54,625 nt of DNA from JAGXFP01 sp039714535. Its GTDB lineage: Bacteria; Desulfobacterota; Desulfobulbia; Desulfobulbales; JAGXFP01. A program made the translations under genes and the position numbers. Shown one piece after another: positions 1 to 8,869 of the stretch. The stretch lies in contig JBDLJC010000021.1 in assembly GCA_039714535.1 (NCBI GenBank), positions 1 through 54,625 on the forward strand. The letters are read 5' to 3'. How positions within the stretch are numbered: position 1 is the first letter of the stretch; every line of letters begins with the position of its first letter. The notes under the pieces were generated by a model. The model was given only the letters and a program-made list of their open reading frames with translations. It ran no database searches and had not been told where the DNA came from.

Positions 1-1
1 C

Positions 2-37
2 GGTTACCCCGGCACCGTCATCAAGCTGGCGGCATAA
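2..37 (+). CDS. C-terminal end of an unidentified gene (partial)
   Basis: The first bases read in one frame as GYPGTVIKLAA followed by TAA. The peptide looks like a genuine protein tail, but it is too short to assign a family. The gene body lies left of the window. It sits outside the tRNA-Arg island, so it should belong to the core chromosome. Confidence 0.3.
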   Translation, partial: GYPGTVIKLAA

Positions 38-287
38 CAACATTGGCTTTCCACCTTATTTTTGCCGCTAACCTGTCCAAACAACCGGTGCCACTTCTGT
101 CTGACCCCAAGGTTCATTTACATGACAAATCGCCTACACGCTGTTCTGAGCCGCAGATTTAAGCAACGCGATCAGGACAAGCCCTGGGTTTTTTGGCACC
201 GCTTTTGGAGTAGCAAGGCGGGTAAGACTGTGGAAGGACCATACAAGAACAGGAAAAGTCACACACGGATTCACACACAGAACAAAA

Positions 288-318
288 AAGCACTCAACTC
301 AAATTGAGCTAAGTGCTT
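288..318 (-). terminator. Rho-independent terminator, probably the original one of tRNA-Arg
   Basis: AAGCACT and its complement AAGTGCTT enclose an inner CTCAA/TTGAG pairing, followed on the minus strand by a T-run (A-tract at 284-289). It lies directly beyond the displaced 3' copy of tRNA-Arg. It was therefore probably the natural terminator of that tRNA before the island separated the two. Confidence 0.6.
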
Positions 319-373
319 GATCTTTCTGGTGCACCCGGCACGATTCGAACGTGCGACCCCCTGATTCGTAGTC
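316..373 (-). repeat. attR-like 58-bp copy of the tRNA-Arg 3' part
   Basis: This is identical over 58 bases to 5063-5120, in the same orientation. It holds the anticodon-loop-proximal 3' half of tRNA-Arg (T arm, acceptor 3' strand and CCA at 327-373). The match stops abruptly at 373/374, where the intact copy continues into the 5' half of the tRNA. Known biology: tyrosine integrases target tRNA 3' ends and leave this kind of duplication. Confidence 0.85.
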
Positions 374-839
374 CGTGATATTTCTCTTTAATTACAAGTG
401 GTTAAGCAATCTATTTTTCGGATACCACCTGATTTAACTTCCTTATTTTGTGTTCAACAAGATGGCTTTTCCGGAAGCTTTTTTGCACTTCGGAAAGACA
501 CTTTATTCGAATTCGTGTTACCGGCGTGAGAGGCAATGGACATACCCTACCCCACCTCCCTTATATCCCGCAACACCTCTACAAATAGGGAATAACAAAA
601 CAATTAATCTTGCAGTTACCCCCCCCTTAAACACCACTTTTGCGACCAGAAGGGGTGCAAGCGGGGGTGCATGATTTTTGACTCTAAGCTAATAATTTCA
701 AACTAGCAGGCTGTTGAAAAATATCCATCGTATTGGGGGCTCTTATCCCCATGAGTTATTTTAAAGTCAATCTTCGCTAAAATTTTAAGAGTTTTTTGAC
801 TAAAATCACGCTCTCAAAAGAGTTTTATGGATTTTAGCC
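374..839. other. Gene-free stretch at the left island end with IS-like debris
   Basis: No convincing coding region is seen. Around 705-720 it reads CAGGCTGTTGAAAAAT, which resembles the outer ends of many IS4/IS5-like elements. A poly-C run and a duplicated GGGGTGCA motif lie near 620-670. I read it as degraded insertion-element sequence, with low certainty. Confidence 0.25.
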
Positions 840-1070
840 CTAGCTAGGCGTAAATGGTAAATGTTTTGCTCGTAATTTACTGAGATTGGATTCATCAAAA
901 TCGAGATGTATACTATAATGCAACATCATGTCTTGTTTAACGCACTTCCATCTCGTTTTGGGTTTGGCCAGCAAAATATTCTTTATTTCATCACTACTTT
1001 GCCGTGTTTGGCGTTGTTGGGTAACATGTTTAGCGTGCTGTTTCATTTGTCCAAGTTGATTTTTTTTCAT
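840..1070 (-). CDS. Small hypothetical protein (76 aa), possibly an IS remnant
   Basis: A 76-residue, basic, His- and Gln-rich N-terminal half is followed by a segment reading QDMMLHYSIHLDFDES. No membrane segment or known motif is recognised. The start ATG follows a weak GGGCGGT purine stretch. IS-end-like sequence lies just beyond its stop, so it may be an accessory or degraded part of an insertion element. It is the only small ORF in the left part of the tRNA-Arg island that looks protein-like. Confidence 0.35.
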   Translation of the reverse strand: MKKNQLGQMKQHAKHVTQQRQTRQSSDEIKNILLAKPKTRWKCVKQDMMLHYSIHLDFDESNLSKLRAKHLPFTPS

Positions 1071-1104
1071 AACGTTACCGCCCTATCTTCGCTTTCATAA
1101 GTTA

Positions 1105-1148
1105 TTTGCCAAACAATCGCACACCTTTTATGTGCTATGTTGGCAAAA
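1105..1148. repeat. Imperfect inverted repeat upstream of the small ORF
   Basis: TTTGCCAAACA and TGTTGGCAAAA form the outer arms, with an inner GCACA/TGTGC pair. A further TTGCCAAAC follows at about 1156. It could be an operator, a transcript hairpin or a recombination site. Integron attC sites have this type of imperfect symmetry, but the required core triplets are not convincing. Confidence 0.4.
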
Positions 1149-1234
1149 CGTTATCTTGCCAAACTTTATTGCCCTTGCTGTTCAGTCGCCAACCATTGTA
1201 AATGGGAATTATCAACACCTAGCATGTCTTTATA

Positions 1235-4200
1235 TCATTTCTCACCCTCAAGGTATGTAGGGGTAGTTTGATAAGTCATGTTCAGACTCATTGCATAGCG
1301 GACCTTATCCAGCTCTTTATTCTTAACCCCGCACGCATTAACATCGCTGATCTCGTCCCTGCTCATAGCTGTAGGTCTCAAACCTCCCTTTTCTTCTGCA
1401 ATCAGCAAAAATGGCTGTGCCGCCTTACAGATACGAGACCGGGCTAATACAAGGCCAACATCACGGGCCACTTTTGCGGCAACCTTCTGATCGACCTCGG
1501 CAGCAAATCGGTCATACAACTTATGTAATCGCATTTCATCAGGAGCCCAGAGCTGTGAAGCCGCCTTCTTCCACACTAACAACTCGGCGCTTAGTGTATT
1601 ATAGGCCTCTTTGGCAGTCATCTGCTCCGGCGATTTCCGATAGTTGGGATGCACGGCAATTGCCCCCAATTGCTTGTCTAAATTGGCGGCGATGGTCGCA
1701 GGATCAGGTTTGGTCTGATGATTATTCCAGAGGCAATCTATAAGCTTTAAACCAACACTCAGCCTCAACCTCTCATTTAAAGTCCGTGGGTTTGATACGA
1801 TTAGCTCCTGTAAAATGCTCGGGGCAATATCACTGGCGCTAAAATAATCATTGATCAACAAATCTTCACTATCCGGATCCAAGCGACTATCAAGCTGTGC
1901 CAGGGTGGTAAGTGGTGAGCCAATGTAATGACCATATTCGGCTGTTTTTTCCAACATCGGAAGATCATCGGTGTTAATTGGCGACTTTAAAGCAGTGGTG
2001 TATTTATAGAAATTTTCGCGGCCTATTATTTCCCTGAGTAACAGAGCTAACGGATTAACAGTGTCGGATTTCAGTTCTCCGGCAATTACCTGAGGGTAGT
2101 TAAAACGTCTCGTTAACTGCTGCGGTTCGAACTGCCATTGTTGATCATAGCCGATCAGTACTATATCACTGGAAGAGGCGTAGAAACAACTGGCCTTAGG
2201 AAAGACCTGAGAAAAGGTTTTAAGGACGATATCAAGAGTCACATTGTCAAGCTTATAGAGGTGGATCCATTGGGCAAATACTCCCCCAGGTTCCAGCTTC
2301 GATTTGGCAAGGCGGAAAAAATCCTCACTATACAAACGAGCCATACCATTTTGCCAGATATTGGTTGGCTGTGCGATAATCACATCAAAATTATCTTCAG
2401 CCAACTTCATGAAAGTCCTGCCGTCTTCAATAACCATCCGATGTCTCGGATTCTCCCAAAACCGGTGGTTGAATTCGGCAAATAATTTTGAAGCCTCAAA
2501 AACCTCGGGAACCAATTCGGCGGTAACAACCTGTTTCACCTCAGGAAAATTAAGAACTTCACTACTGGTGACGCCGCTACCCAAACCCAGGACAAAGACC
2601 TTTCCAGGAGTTGCATGCAACAACATGGGGATATGGGCGATCATGACCTGAGGTTCCATGTCTGAAGCAAACTGGCGATGGGAGACAGAAGCATCTGCTT
2701 TACCATTGACAAACAGAGTCCGGATCTTTCCTTTGCCGATGCCAGTATCATAAACGGCAACATGGGCAACGGACCCATTCAAATCAACTACTTCGGCTTG
2801 AAACTTGTTAATAAAAGCGGTGAACTTCGAGTAAGAAAGAGGCGGGGTCTGATTAAAATTCACTGTACTGAGAAACAGTTGCAGTGAAGACCAGTGATGC
2901 CAGAAAAACACATTCACCAAAAGAACAAGCGAAGTTAAAACCAACATCCTCTTGCGCCCCTTCTCCCTCAAGATATAGATTAGAAACAAACTTGTGGTGG
3001 CATAGATATAGAAAATTACTTCCAAAGATTCAGCCAATGAGAAAACTCTAAAAAACAATTGGCTGGTGATCAATATACCCAGTAGCCCCCCAATGGTATT
3101 AATGGCGTATATTTTACCGGTGCCCCTACCCACATCCTCATGCCCCCTACTGACAATCCGGATACAGACCGGCAGCATCATCCCGGAAAACATAGTTGGC
3201 AAAAGCATCAATACAAAGCAAAACCCAAACTTCATGATTTCATGTAATGGCCATAAACTGGCAGTGTGGGGAATAATGACCTCTAATCGTTGCATTTCAA
3301 AAGGAACCCTGGCATAGAAAAAAAGTCCAATTCCGACAGTTGCAGATGTAAGCACAAAGGCAAGGGCCAAAGTCGTTGTTAATGGAATCGAGTTTAATTT
3401 TTTGCTTCTAACTACTAATGCACCAAGGCCAAGACCGAAAATGAAGGCGGCAACCACTATAGTAAAAGCACTATGAGTGGCCCCAAGCACCACGGAGAAA
3501 TAGCGAATCCAGGCTACCTGGATGGCCATGGCCGCAAACCCTCCAACCCCTGCGGCAAAAACGGCCCGTTTGACAGCATGTGGCGGGTATATCTTGTAAT
3601 CTTGAAATTTTTCTGACGATTGGCCAGCCGAATTTACACCATCATCAGCCAAGCCCCTCTTTCTGGAAAGCTGGACAACAATTAAAGCCATACCACCCAA
3701 AGCCATGTTAATGACACCGGCAAACAACATACTATTGGCCAGACCATAACGGTGGACTAAGAAAAAACCACCAACCAGAACCCCTAGTACGCCTCCCAAG
3801 GTATTAAGGCCGTAAAGCACAGAGATATTGTGCTTGACGCACTTTTGACTGTTACCAAGATAGCGGGTAATCACCGGTAAAGTCCCCCCCATGGCTATGG
3901 ATGGCAATAAAATTAATAGGGATGATACTGCAAATTTGCACAGAAACATGCTAAGTGAGCCAAATTCCAGATTAGAGCCCACACTTATATAAATTTCATT
4001 TGCCTGTTTATAAAGGACTGGAAAGAATATTGCGTAGAGGCCGATACCTATCTCAAGCAAACCGTACATTGTCAAACCGTTATTCCACCGATCGACCAAC
4101 CAGCCGGCAAGTAATGCACCAATGGCTAACCCGCCAAGGAAAGTCATCAGAACAACTACTTCTGTCAGAGAAGAAGACCCAATCAATTCGGAGAGATAGC

Positions 4201-4327
4201 GTTGCCAGAGAATCTCGTAAACCAGAGCGACCGCCCCGGACAAAAAGAAAATAACAATGACAAATAAATTATAGATACGATTTTTTGCAACCATAGTTTT
4301 TGGGTAAGCCAATGATTTTTTTTGCAT
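1235..4327 (-). CDS. Fused multi-spanning membrane / spermidine-synthase-like protein
   Basis: A protein of 1030 aa. About residues 15-220 and 250-480 form two blocks of hydrophobic helices that resemble a transporter-like bundle. The typical family signature near the start reads ALVYEILWQRYL. A Rossmann methyltransferase/aminopropyltransferase-like domain follows at about 500-740, with nucleotide loop VLGLGSGVTS near residue 575 and a DGR motif. The last ~270 residues are soluble and unrecognised. Fused spermidine-synthase-like membrane proteins are widespread in bacteria, but their substrates are mostly unknown, so polyamine synthesis should not be assumed. It is the only large gene of the tRNA-Arg island. 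No partner gene (speD, speH) is present. Confidence 0.8.
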   Translation of the reverse strand: MQKKSLAYPKTMVAKNRIYNLFVIVIFFLSGAVALVYEILWQRYLSELIGSSSLTEVVVLMTFLGGLAIGALLAGWLVDRWNNGLTMYGLLEIGIGLYAIFFPVLYKQANEIYISVGSNLEFGSLSMFLCKFAVSSLLILLPSIAMGGTLPVITRYLGNSQKCVKHNISVLYGLNTLGGVLGVLVGGFFLVHRYGLANSMLFAGVINMALGGMALIVVQLSRKRGLADDGVNSAGQSSEKFQDYKIYPPHAVKRAVFAAGVGGFAAMAIQVAWIRYFSVVLGATHSAFTIVVAAFIFGLGLGALVVRSKKLNSIPLTTTLALAFVLTSATVGIGLFFYARVPFEMQRLEVIIPHTASLWPLHEIMKFGFCFVLMLLPTMFSGMMLPVCIRIVSRGHEDVGRGTGKIYAINTIGGLLGILITSQLFFRVFSLAESLEVIFYIYATTSLFLIYILREKGRKRMLVLTSLVLLVNVFFWHHWSSLQLFLSTVNFNQTPPLSYSKFTAFINKFQAEVVDLNGSVAHVAVYDTGIGKGKIRTLFVNGKADASVSHRQFASDMEPQVMIAHIPMLLHATPGKVFVLGLGSGVTSSEVLNFPEVKQVVTAELVPEVFEASKLFAEFNHRFWENPRHRMVIEDGRTFMKLAEDNFDVIIAQPTNIWQNGMARLYSEDFFRLAKSKLEPGGVFAQWIHLYKLDNVTLDIVLKTFSQVFPKASCFYASSSDIVLIGYDQQWQFEPQQLTRRFNYPQVIAGELKSDTVNPLALLLREIIGRENFYKYTTALKSPINTDDLPMLEKTAEYGHYIGSPLTTLAQLDSRLDPDSEDLLINDYFSASDIAPSILQELIVSNPRTLNERLRLSVGLKLIDCLWNNHQTKPDPATIAANLDKQLGAIAVHPNYRKSPEQMTAKEAYNTLSAELLVWKKAASQLWAPDEMRLHKLYDRFAAEVDQKVAAKVARDVGLVLARSRICKAAQPFLLIAEEKGGLRPTAMSRDEISDVNACGVKNKELDKVRYAMSLNMTYQTTPTYLEGEK

Positions 4328-4479
4328 TTTAAAAGATGAGAAAAACTGAATCTCCGCCCCTGACTCTTAAAAGCCTATCAGTTACTTCTTGTGAAAGTCA
4401 AACATTCACTGTTGACAAGGTGCAAAAAAAATATCGGAATAACAGCCAGATACCACAATGTAGCACCCAGGATTTTATA

Positions 4480-4662
4480 CTAATTACCACGGGTCCGTGA
4501 CTATAGAAGGAATGGAGAGGGGCTCAATAATTTCTTCCTCCCCGAAAAGGGAAAACAAAAAGAGAGTACCTGCTACCAAGATACTCTTAATGCAGCTGAA
4601 CTGCTGCTCAGGATCTAATCGCTAAAAAGGTGCTGGCCCTTCATTGGGTTTGCACCTTTTTT
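4480..4662 (+). ncRNA. Candidate small RNA with intrinsic terminator
   Basis: Successive short hairpins are visible: CACGG/CCGTG near 4488, AGAGTA/TACTCT near 4563-4590, and GCAG/CTGC repeats near 4592-4610. A strong terminator hairpin ends the run. GGA triplets are frequent at 4510-4520. No family is recognised and no promoter is clear, so this is inferred only from structure and from a terminator that belongs to no protein gene. Confidence 0.3.
4624..4662 (+). terminator. Strong intrinsic terminator with no protein gene in front
   Basis: AAAAAGGTGC pairs with GCACCTTTTTT around an 18-base loop. Because the arms carry both an A-run and a T-run, it could work on either strand. The nearest gene on the minus strand starts 300 bp away and points the other way. 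Confidence 0.6.
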
Positions 4663-5039
4663 CATTCCGCTATTTGTGTGGATTGAAGATTACAAACAGA
4701 CATCATAAATCTGGACAGATTTATGGTAGTTACAGAGCATATTCACAATACAAATCCATAACCCCTCCTCCCAATTATCTCACCAGATGGGCGAGTGATG
4801 GGTCAAATTTGGGCCATCGATCGAAGTTATGATACGTAACTTTTTTCAAATTTTTTATTCATACCCTGACCAGATGGGTCGACGGTGGGGTAAAGTTAAG
4901 GAATCTCTTGAATATCTTGGCAGGTGGCATGAAGATGTAGTGCTGGAATCTTAAATTATTTACTAGTCGTATAACTAATACTTTCTACTGTGTATCTTAA
5001 GTATCCAATTAGCTATTTTTTCGGAAAACCACAAAAAAA

Positions 5040-5063
5040 GGGCCTACGCATTTGCGTAAGCCC
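5040..5063 (-). terminator. Terminator of tRNA-Arg, supplied by the island
   Basis: GGGC-TACGC and GCGTA-GCCC form a compact stem, followed on the minus strand by seven T. It starts directly after the CCA end plus a short linker. Its sequence differs from the terminator at 288-318, as expected if the island brought its own. Confidence 0.75.
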
Positions 5064-5120
5064 TTGATCTTTCTGGTGCACCCGGCACGATTCGAACGTG
5101 CGACCCCCTGATTCGTAGTC
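5063..5120 (-). repeat. attL-like 58-bp repeat within the intact tRNA-Arg
   Basis: This copy is identical to 316-373 and overlaps the 3' half of the functional tRNA gene. Integration therefore reconstituted a full tRNA on this side. Confidence 0.85.
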
Positions 5121-5150
5121 AGGTACTCTATCCAGCTGAGCTACGGGTGC
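5074..5150 (-). tRNA. tRNA-Arg(ACG)
   Basis: A 77-nt cloverleaf with acceptor GCACCCG/CGGGTGC, D arm AGCTCAGCTGGATAGAGT, anticodon loop CTACGAA (anticodon ACG), T loop TTCGAAT and an encoded CCA. ACG is read after A-to-I editing and decodes CGN arginine codons. It serves as the integration target of the island to its left. Confidence 0.95.
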
Positions 5151-5166
5151 TGATATTGAAGGAACC

Positions 5167-5195
5167 TCTATAACTCAAATTCCCTGATTCAGCAA
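5167..5195 (-). promoter_or_regulatory. Promoter of tRNA-Arg
   Basis: On the minus strand TTGCTG and TATAGA are separated by 17 bases. They end about 17 bases before the tRNA 5' end. This fits a sigma-70 promoter. Confidence 0.5.
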
Positions 5196-5288
5196 CTACA
5201 AACTGCAAACAGTTTGCCGCATTAGAAAAACTTCACGGAAGAAAACGCCGCCTACAGCCAACCATGTCCTTGGCAAGGAACAATAAGG

Positions 5289-6554
5289 TTATCGGGCTGC
5301 TTGAGTATTTGCCATAATCCCGGCAAGATCACTCCCGGACGGATACTGAAAAACCTTGAGATCGAATTCAGGGACAGCCGCCAGCAGATGATCAAAGATA
5401 TCGGCTTGAATGGCCTCATAATTGGCCCAGGCCTGGTCGTTACTGAACACATAAATCTCAATCGGAATCCCTTGCGGGGTCGGGGCCAAATGCCGGACCA
5501 GGAAGGTCATCTCTTGGTGGATGTTGGGATTGGCCCGTAGATAGGCAACTATATACGCCCTGAACACCCCGATATTAGTCTGTCGCCTGCCATTCACCGT
5601 AGTGGCGGCGGTATCGACCCGACGCTCCTGGTTATAGGCCTCAAGCTCATTCTGCTTGGCAGTTAGATAATCCTTGAGGATCTCATATTTCCCGAAGCGT
5701 TCCAACATTTTGTCATCACAGAAACGAATCGAATTCATATCGAGATAAATGGCCCGTTTGATCCTACGGCCACCTGACTCGCTCATGCCCCGCCAGTTTT
5801 TAAAGGAGTTGGAGACCAGGGCATAGGTGGGAATGGTGGTGATCGTCTTGTCCCAGTTTTGGACCTTAACGGTATGGATTGAGACGTCAATCACATCACC
5901 ATCGGCGCCGTAACCGGGCATCTCGATCCAGTCCCCGACCCGGGCCATATTATTGGCGGAGATCTGCAGACTGGCGACAAAACCAAGGATGGTATCTTTA
6001 AAGATCAGGAGCAGGACGGCAGTCAAGCCACCGAGAACACTCATAATCCCCCACGGCGATCTATCGGCGAGAAACGCCACCGTGAAGATCGCACCCATAA
6101 CCCACAGAACTATCTTCAAAACCTCGACGTAGCCCCTGAGCGAGCGTTCCCGGGCGAGATCATAATAATCGTAAATCTGCAGAGCCGCAGCAAGAAAACT
6201 GGTGATTATCCTGACGCCCACCAGGACAAAGAATGCCATGGCCAGGCGCCTGACAACCTCGGCCGTCTGGTCCTGGGGCGAAAACAGCAGGTCAACGGCG
6301 ACAATCACCGCTATTAGAGGGAGAACTGCCCCCAATCGCCGAAAGAAACCATGGGCGACCAGAGTGTCATCCCATTGATTACTGCTGCGCCTTACCCCTT
6401 TTTCCAGTAATGGCACCAGGAAACGCCTGGCCAGCCAACCAGCCAGCAGTGCGGCCAGAACAACAACCAGCAACGCCGCTCCCCAAAGCGCCGCAGCAAC
6501 GACTGCCTCAGTCATTCCCTGGGCTGCAAGCCACTTTTCTAGAGAATCAAACAT
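5289..6554 (-). CDS. MscS-family mechanosensitive channel (YbdG-like size)
   Basis: A 421-aa inner-membrane protein with hydrophobic helices near residues 18-42, 72-92, 100-130 and 145-200. The MscS pore/beta region follows, reading FKDTILGFVASLQIS and GDWIEMP, with a soluble C-terminal domain after it. MscS proteins open under membrane tension to release solutes during hypo-osmotic shock. The length and the extra N-terminal helices match the larger YbdG-type branch. The start ATG is 35 bp behind the feoB stop and is preceded by GGTGAAAC, so it is probably co-transcribed with feoB. No link between iron uptake and this channel is implied by the sequence. Confidence 0.9.
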   Translation of the reverse strand: MFDSLEKWLAAQGMTEAVVAAALWGAALLVVVLAALLAGWLARRFLVPLLEKGVRRSSNQWDDTLVAHGFFRRLGAVLPLIAVIVAVDLLFSPQDQTAEVVRRLAMAFFVLVGVRIITSFLAAALQIYDYYDLARERSLRGYVEVLKIVLWVMGAIFTVAFLADRSPWGIMSVLGGLTAVLLLIFKDTILGFVASLQISANNMARVGDWIEMPGYGADGDVIDVSIHTVKVQNWDKTITTIPTYALVSNSFKNWRGMSESGGRRIKRAIYLDMNSIRFCDDKMLERFGKYEILKDYLTAKQNELEAYNQERRVDTAATTVNGRRQTNIGVFRAYIVAYLRANPNIHQEMTFLVRHLAPTPQGIPIEIYVFSNDQAWANYEAIQADIFDHLLAAVPEFDLKVFQYPSGSDLAGIMANTQAAR

Positions 6555-6589
6555 GTTTCACCACTACTAAGGTTTATGGAGATACTTCA

Positions 6590-8821
6590 TCAGCCGCCCA
6601 CCCCGAAAACCCGGCAGAGTTGGTAAACGGCAGTGGAAAGCAGCATTGCAAAGACCGTATTGAAAGCCATCGAGAACGCCCCCCACTTCCAGGACCCGGC
6701 TTCCTTGATAATACAGACCACCGTCACAAAACATGGCGAATAAAACATAATGAACAGGATTAGGCTGAAGGCCTTGGCCCTGTTCCAACTCGGATCGGCG
6801 GCCAGGGTCTTGGAGAGGGAACCACCATCTTCTGGATCGACTTCACCAAGGGAATAAGCCGTGCCTAAAGTTGAGAGCACGATCTCTTTGGCGGCAAATC
6901 CGCCAACCAGAGCAATATTGGTCCGCCAATCAAAGCCGGCCAACCAGCTCACGCTCTCCAGGGAGCGCCCGAGGCGACCGGCCAGGGAATGGAGCAGCGC
7001 CTGCTCAGCCCGGGCCCCCTCAATCGCCGCCAACTGTCGGGTTAATTCCGGAGAAACCGGAACTGATCTGCCTTCCGCCAGCGGTTGCTCAGCCAGCTCG
7101 GCATAGGTTGCCAATATCTCCTGCCGCTGCTTCTCAAATATCGCCTTTTGCGAATCCGGCAGACCGGGGAAGGTCATAGTCGCCCAGATCAGAATCGAAG
7201 CGCCCAAGATAACGGTAGCCGCTTTGCGGATGTACTGCCAGGTCTTTTCCCAGGTGTGGATAGCGAGACCTCTGAAGGTCGGTAGTCGATAAGGGGGCAG
7301 CTCCATAACAAATGGGGTCGGCTCACCCTTGAGAACCGTGAGCCGCAAAAACTTCGCCACCAACAGGGCCACCACCCAGGCCAGCAAGGTCAGCATAAAC
7401 ATGACCTGGGCCTGATTGTTCGAGAAAAAGGTGCCGATCATCAGGGCCAGAACCGGTAATTTAGCGCCACAGTTCATAAAAGGCGCGGTAAGCAGGGTTG
7501 CCATCCTCTCCCGGGGCGAACGCAAGGTCCTGGTGGCCATAACCCCGGGGACTGCGCAGCCGCCGGCAATACCGCCGGATATGATATAGGCCATGACCGA
7601 ACTGCCATGCAAACCGAAAATCCGGAAGATCCGATCCATCATGAATGCGACCCGGGCCAGATAACCGGAATCCTCCAGGATGGCGATCCCAAAAAACATA
7701 AACATGATGATCGGCACAAAACCCATTACGCCGCCGACCCCGCCGATAATTCCGGAAACAAGCAAGGACTTAAGATGCCCGTCGGGCAGAACCCGCTCAA
7801 AAAAGGTGGTCAGCCAGCCAAATAAAAATTCGAGCCAACCCACCGGCAGTTCACTGTAGGTAAAGGTAAAATGATAGAGGCCAAGGAGGACGGCCAGCAT
7901 GATGATCGGGCCAAAAATCCGGTTGGTCACCACCCGGTCGATCCGATCAGAGGTATAGAGCCGGTCCGCATCGTAGGTGTGGGTTATAACGCCCTGGCGC
8001 AGGATTGACTTTATATAGCCATAGCGATGATCGGCGACGATGGCCTCCGGGTAGGTTTCCATGGTTGCCAGCAGGTGCTTGCCCACCTCCTCGACCTTGC
8101 CTTCCAGACAGTCCGCCACCTCCCCCCGGCCATGTTTCCCGGCAAAACTCCGGCCCTTGTCAATGACCTGCCGGTCATTCTCCAGATATTTCAAGGCCAA
8201 CCAGCGCGAAGAATAGGTATCAGTCAAGAAAGAGTTTGTCTCGATCTGCTCTTCCATCTCCAGAATGGCCCCGTCGATATCTTCCCCGTAGGCAATATAG
8301 ACAGGTTCCCAATCTTTATTAGTCTGGGCAACCTGCTCAGCCACTTGCAGCAATTCATCGACGCCCTCGCCGCTCCGGGCGGAGATGGCCACGACCGGCA
8401 CGTTCAACAGTTCGGCCAATTTTGCAACTTCAATGGCAATCCCGCGGTCCCGGGCCACATCGATCATGTTGAGGGCAATCACCACCGGTACGCCCAGCTC
8501 GAGAAACTGGCAAGTGAGATAGAGGTGCCGCTCCAGATTGGCGGCATCGGTGATATTAATAACCACCCGCGGTTTTTCATGGATCAGGAAATCACGGGCA
8601 ACCACTTCTTCAACAGAGTAGGCCGTCAACGAATAGGTGCCGGGCAGGTCAACGACCTTAATTCTGGCGCCGGTAGCGCTATTATATATCCCCTCCTTCT
8701 TCTCAACCGTTACGCCGGGATAATTGCCAACATGCTGCCTGGCGCCAGTCAAGCGGTTAAACAGGGTGGTCTTGCCGGCATTGGGATTACCAGCCAGGGC
8801 TATCTTGAAACTTTCTGCCAT
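6590..8821 (-). CDS. feoB: Ferrous iron transporter FeoB
   Basis: 743 aa. An N-terminal G domain carries G1 GNPNAGKTT (residues ~10-18), switch I around YPGVTVE, G3 DLPG and G4 NMID. A helical regulatory domain (~170-280) follows, then about ten membrane helices. Two Gate-type segments are seen, including SGGIAGGCAVPGVMATRT and FMNCGAKLPV, both with conserved Cys. FeoB moves Fe(II) into the cytoplasm under anoxic conditions. It follows feoA by 48 bp, which is the usual operon order. The length is close to the family norm and no domain is missing. Confidence 0.97.
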   Translation of the reverse strand: MAESFKIALAGNPNAGKTTLFNRLTGARQHVGNYPGVTVEKKEGIYNSATGARIKVVDLPGTYSLTAYSVEEVVARDFLIHEKPRVVINITDAANLERHLYLTCQFLELGVPVVIALNMIDVARDRGIAIEVAKLAELLNVPVVAISARSGEGVDELLQVAEQVAQTNKDWEPVYIAYGEDIDGAILEMEEQIETNSFLTDTYSSRWLALKYLENDRQVIDKGRSFAGKHGRGEVADCLEGKVEEVGKHLLATMETYPEAIVADHRYGYIKSILRQGVITHTYDADRLYTSDRIDRVVTNRIFGPIIMLAVLLGLYHFTFTYSELPVGWLEFLFGWLTTFFERVLPDGHLKSLLVSGIIGGVGGVMGFVPIIMFMFFGIAILEDSGYLARVAFMMDRIFRIFGLHGSSVMAYIISGGIAGGCAVPGVMATRTLRSPRERMATLLTAPFMNCGAKLPVLALMIGTFFSNNQAQVMFMLTLLAWVVALLVAKFLRLTVLKGEPTPFVMELPPYRLPTFRGLAIHTWEKTWQYIRKAATVILGASILIWATMTFPGLPDSQKAIFEKQRQEILATYAELAEQPLAEGRSVPVSPELTRQLAAIEGARAEQALLHSLAGRLGRSLESVSWLAGFDWRTNIALVGGFAAKEIVLSTLGTAYSLGEVDPEDGGSLSKTLAADPSWNRAKAFSLILFIMFYSPCFVTVVCIIKEAGSWKWGAFSMAFNTVFAMLLSTAVYQLCRVFGVGG

Positions 8822-8869
8822 CGGTCTTATTTCCTCTCGTCATTGGATCATAACGATGATTATTTGTAA

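Larger units (their letters stand above)
4328..5062. other. 735-bp stretch without a protein gene
   Basis: No coding region is supported. It holds a run of hairpins ending in a strong terminator (a possible small RNA at about 4480-4662). It also holds a motif, ATACCACAATGTAGCACC at 4450-4467, that recurs upstream of dnaA near 10900. The right end is the terminator that now serves tRNA-Arg. Confidence 0.4.
316..5120. mobile_element. Putative genomic island integrated in tRNA-Arg(ACG)
   Basis: Direct 58-bp repeats of the tRNA-Arg 3' end bound a segment of about 4.7 kb. The segment is visibly AT-richer than the genes to its right. It contains one large coding region, a small unknown ORF, a possible sRNA and IS-like debris. 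No integrase is seen, so it is either a remnant, a non-autonomous island, or one that was mobilised in trans. Confidence 0.75.

Noticed and set aside
62..307. 81-codon plus-strand ORF at the left edge
   Set aside because: Its composition is not protein-like, there is no ribosome site, and it runs into the terminator hairpin of the displaced tRNA.
450..674. 74-codon plus-strand ORF in the tRNA-Arg island
   Set aside because: It is low-complexity, with Pro/Thr runs caused by a poly-C tract, and has no start signal.
1098..1160. Integron attC-like hairpin
   Set aside because: The symmetry is suggestive, but the required GTTRRRY and RYYYAAC cores are not properly placed and no integron integrase is near.
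8027..8869. 280-codon plus-strand ORF
   Set aside because: It lies antisense to feoB, and its length comes from the base composition of that gene.
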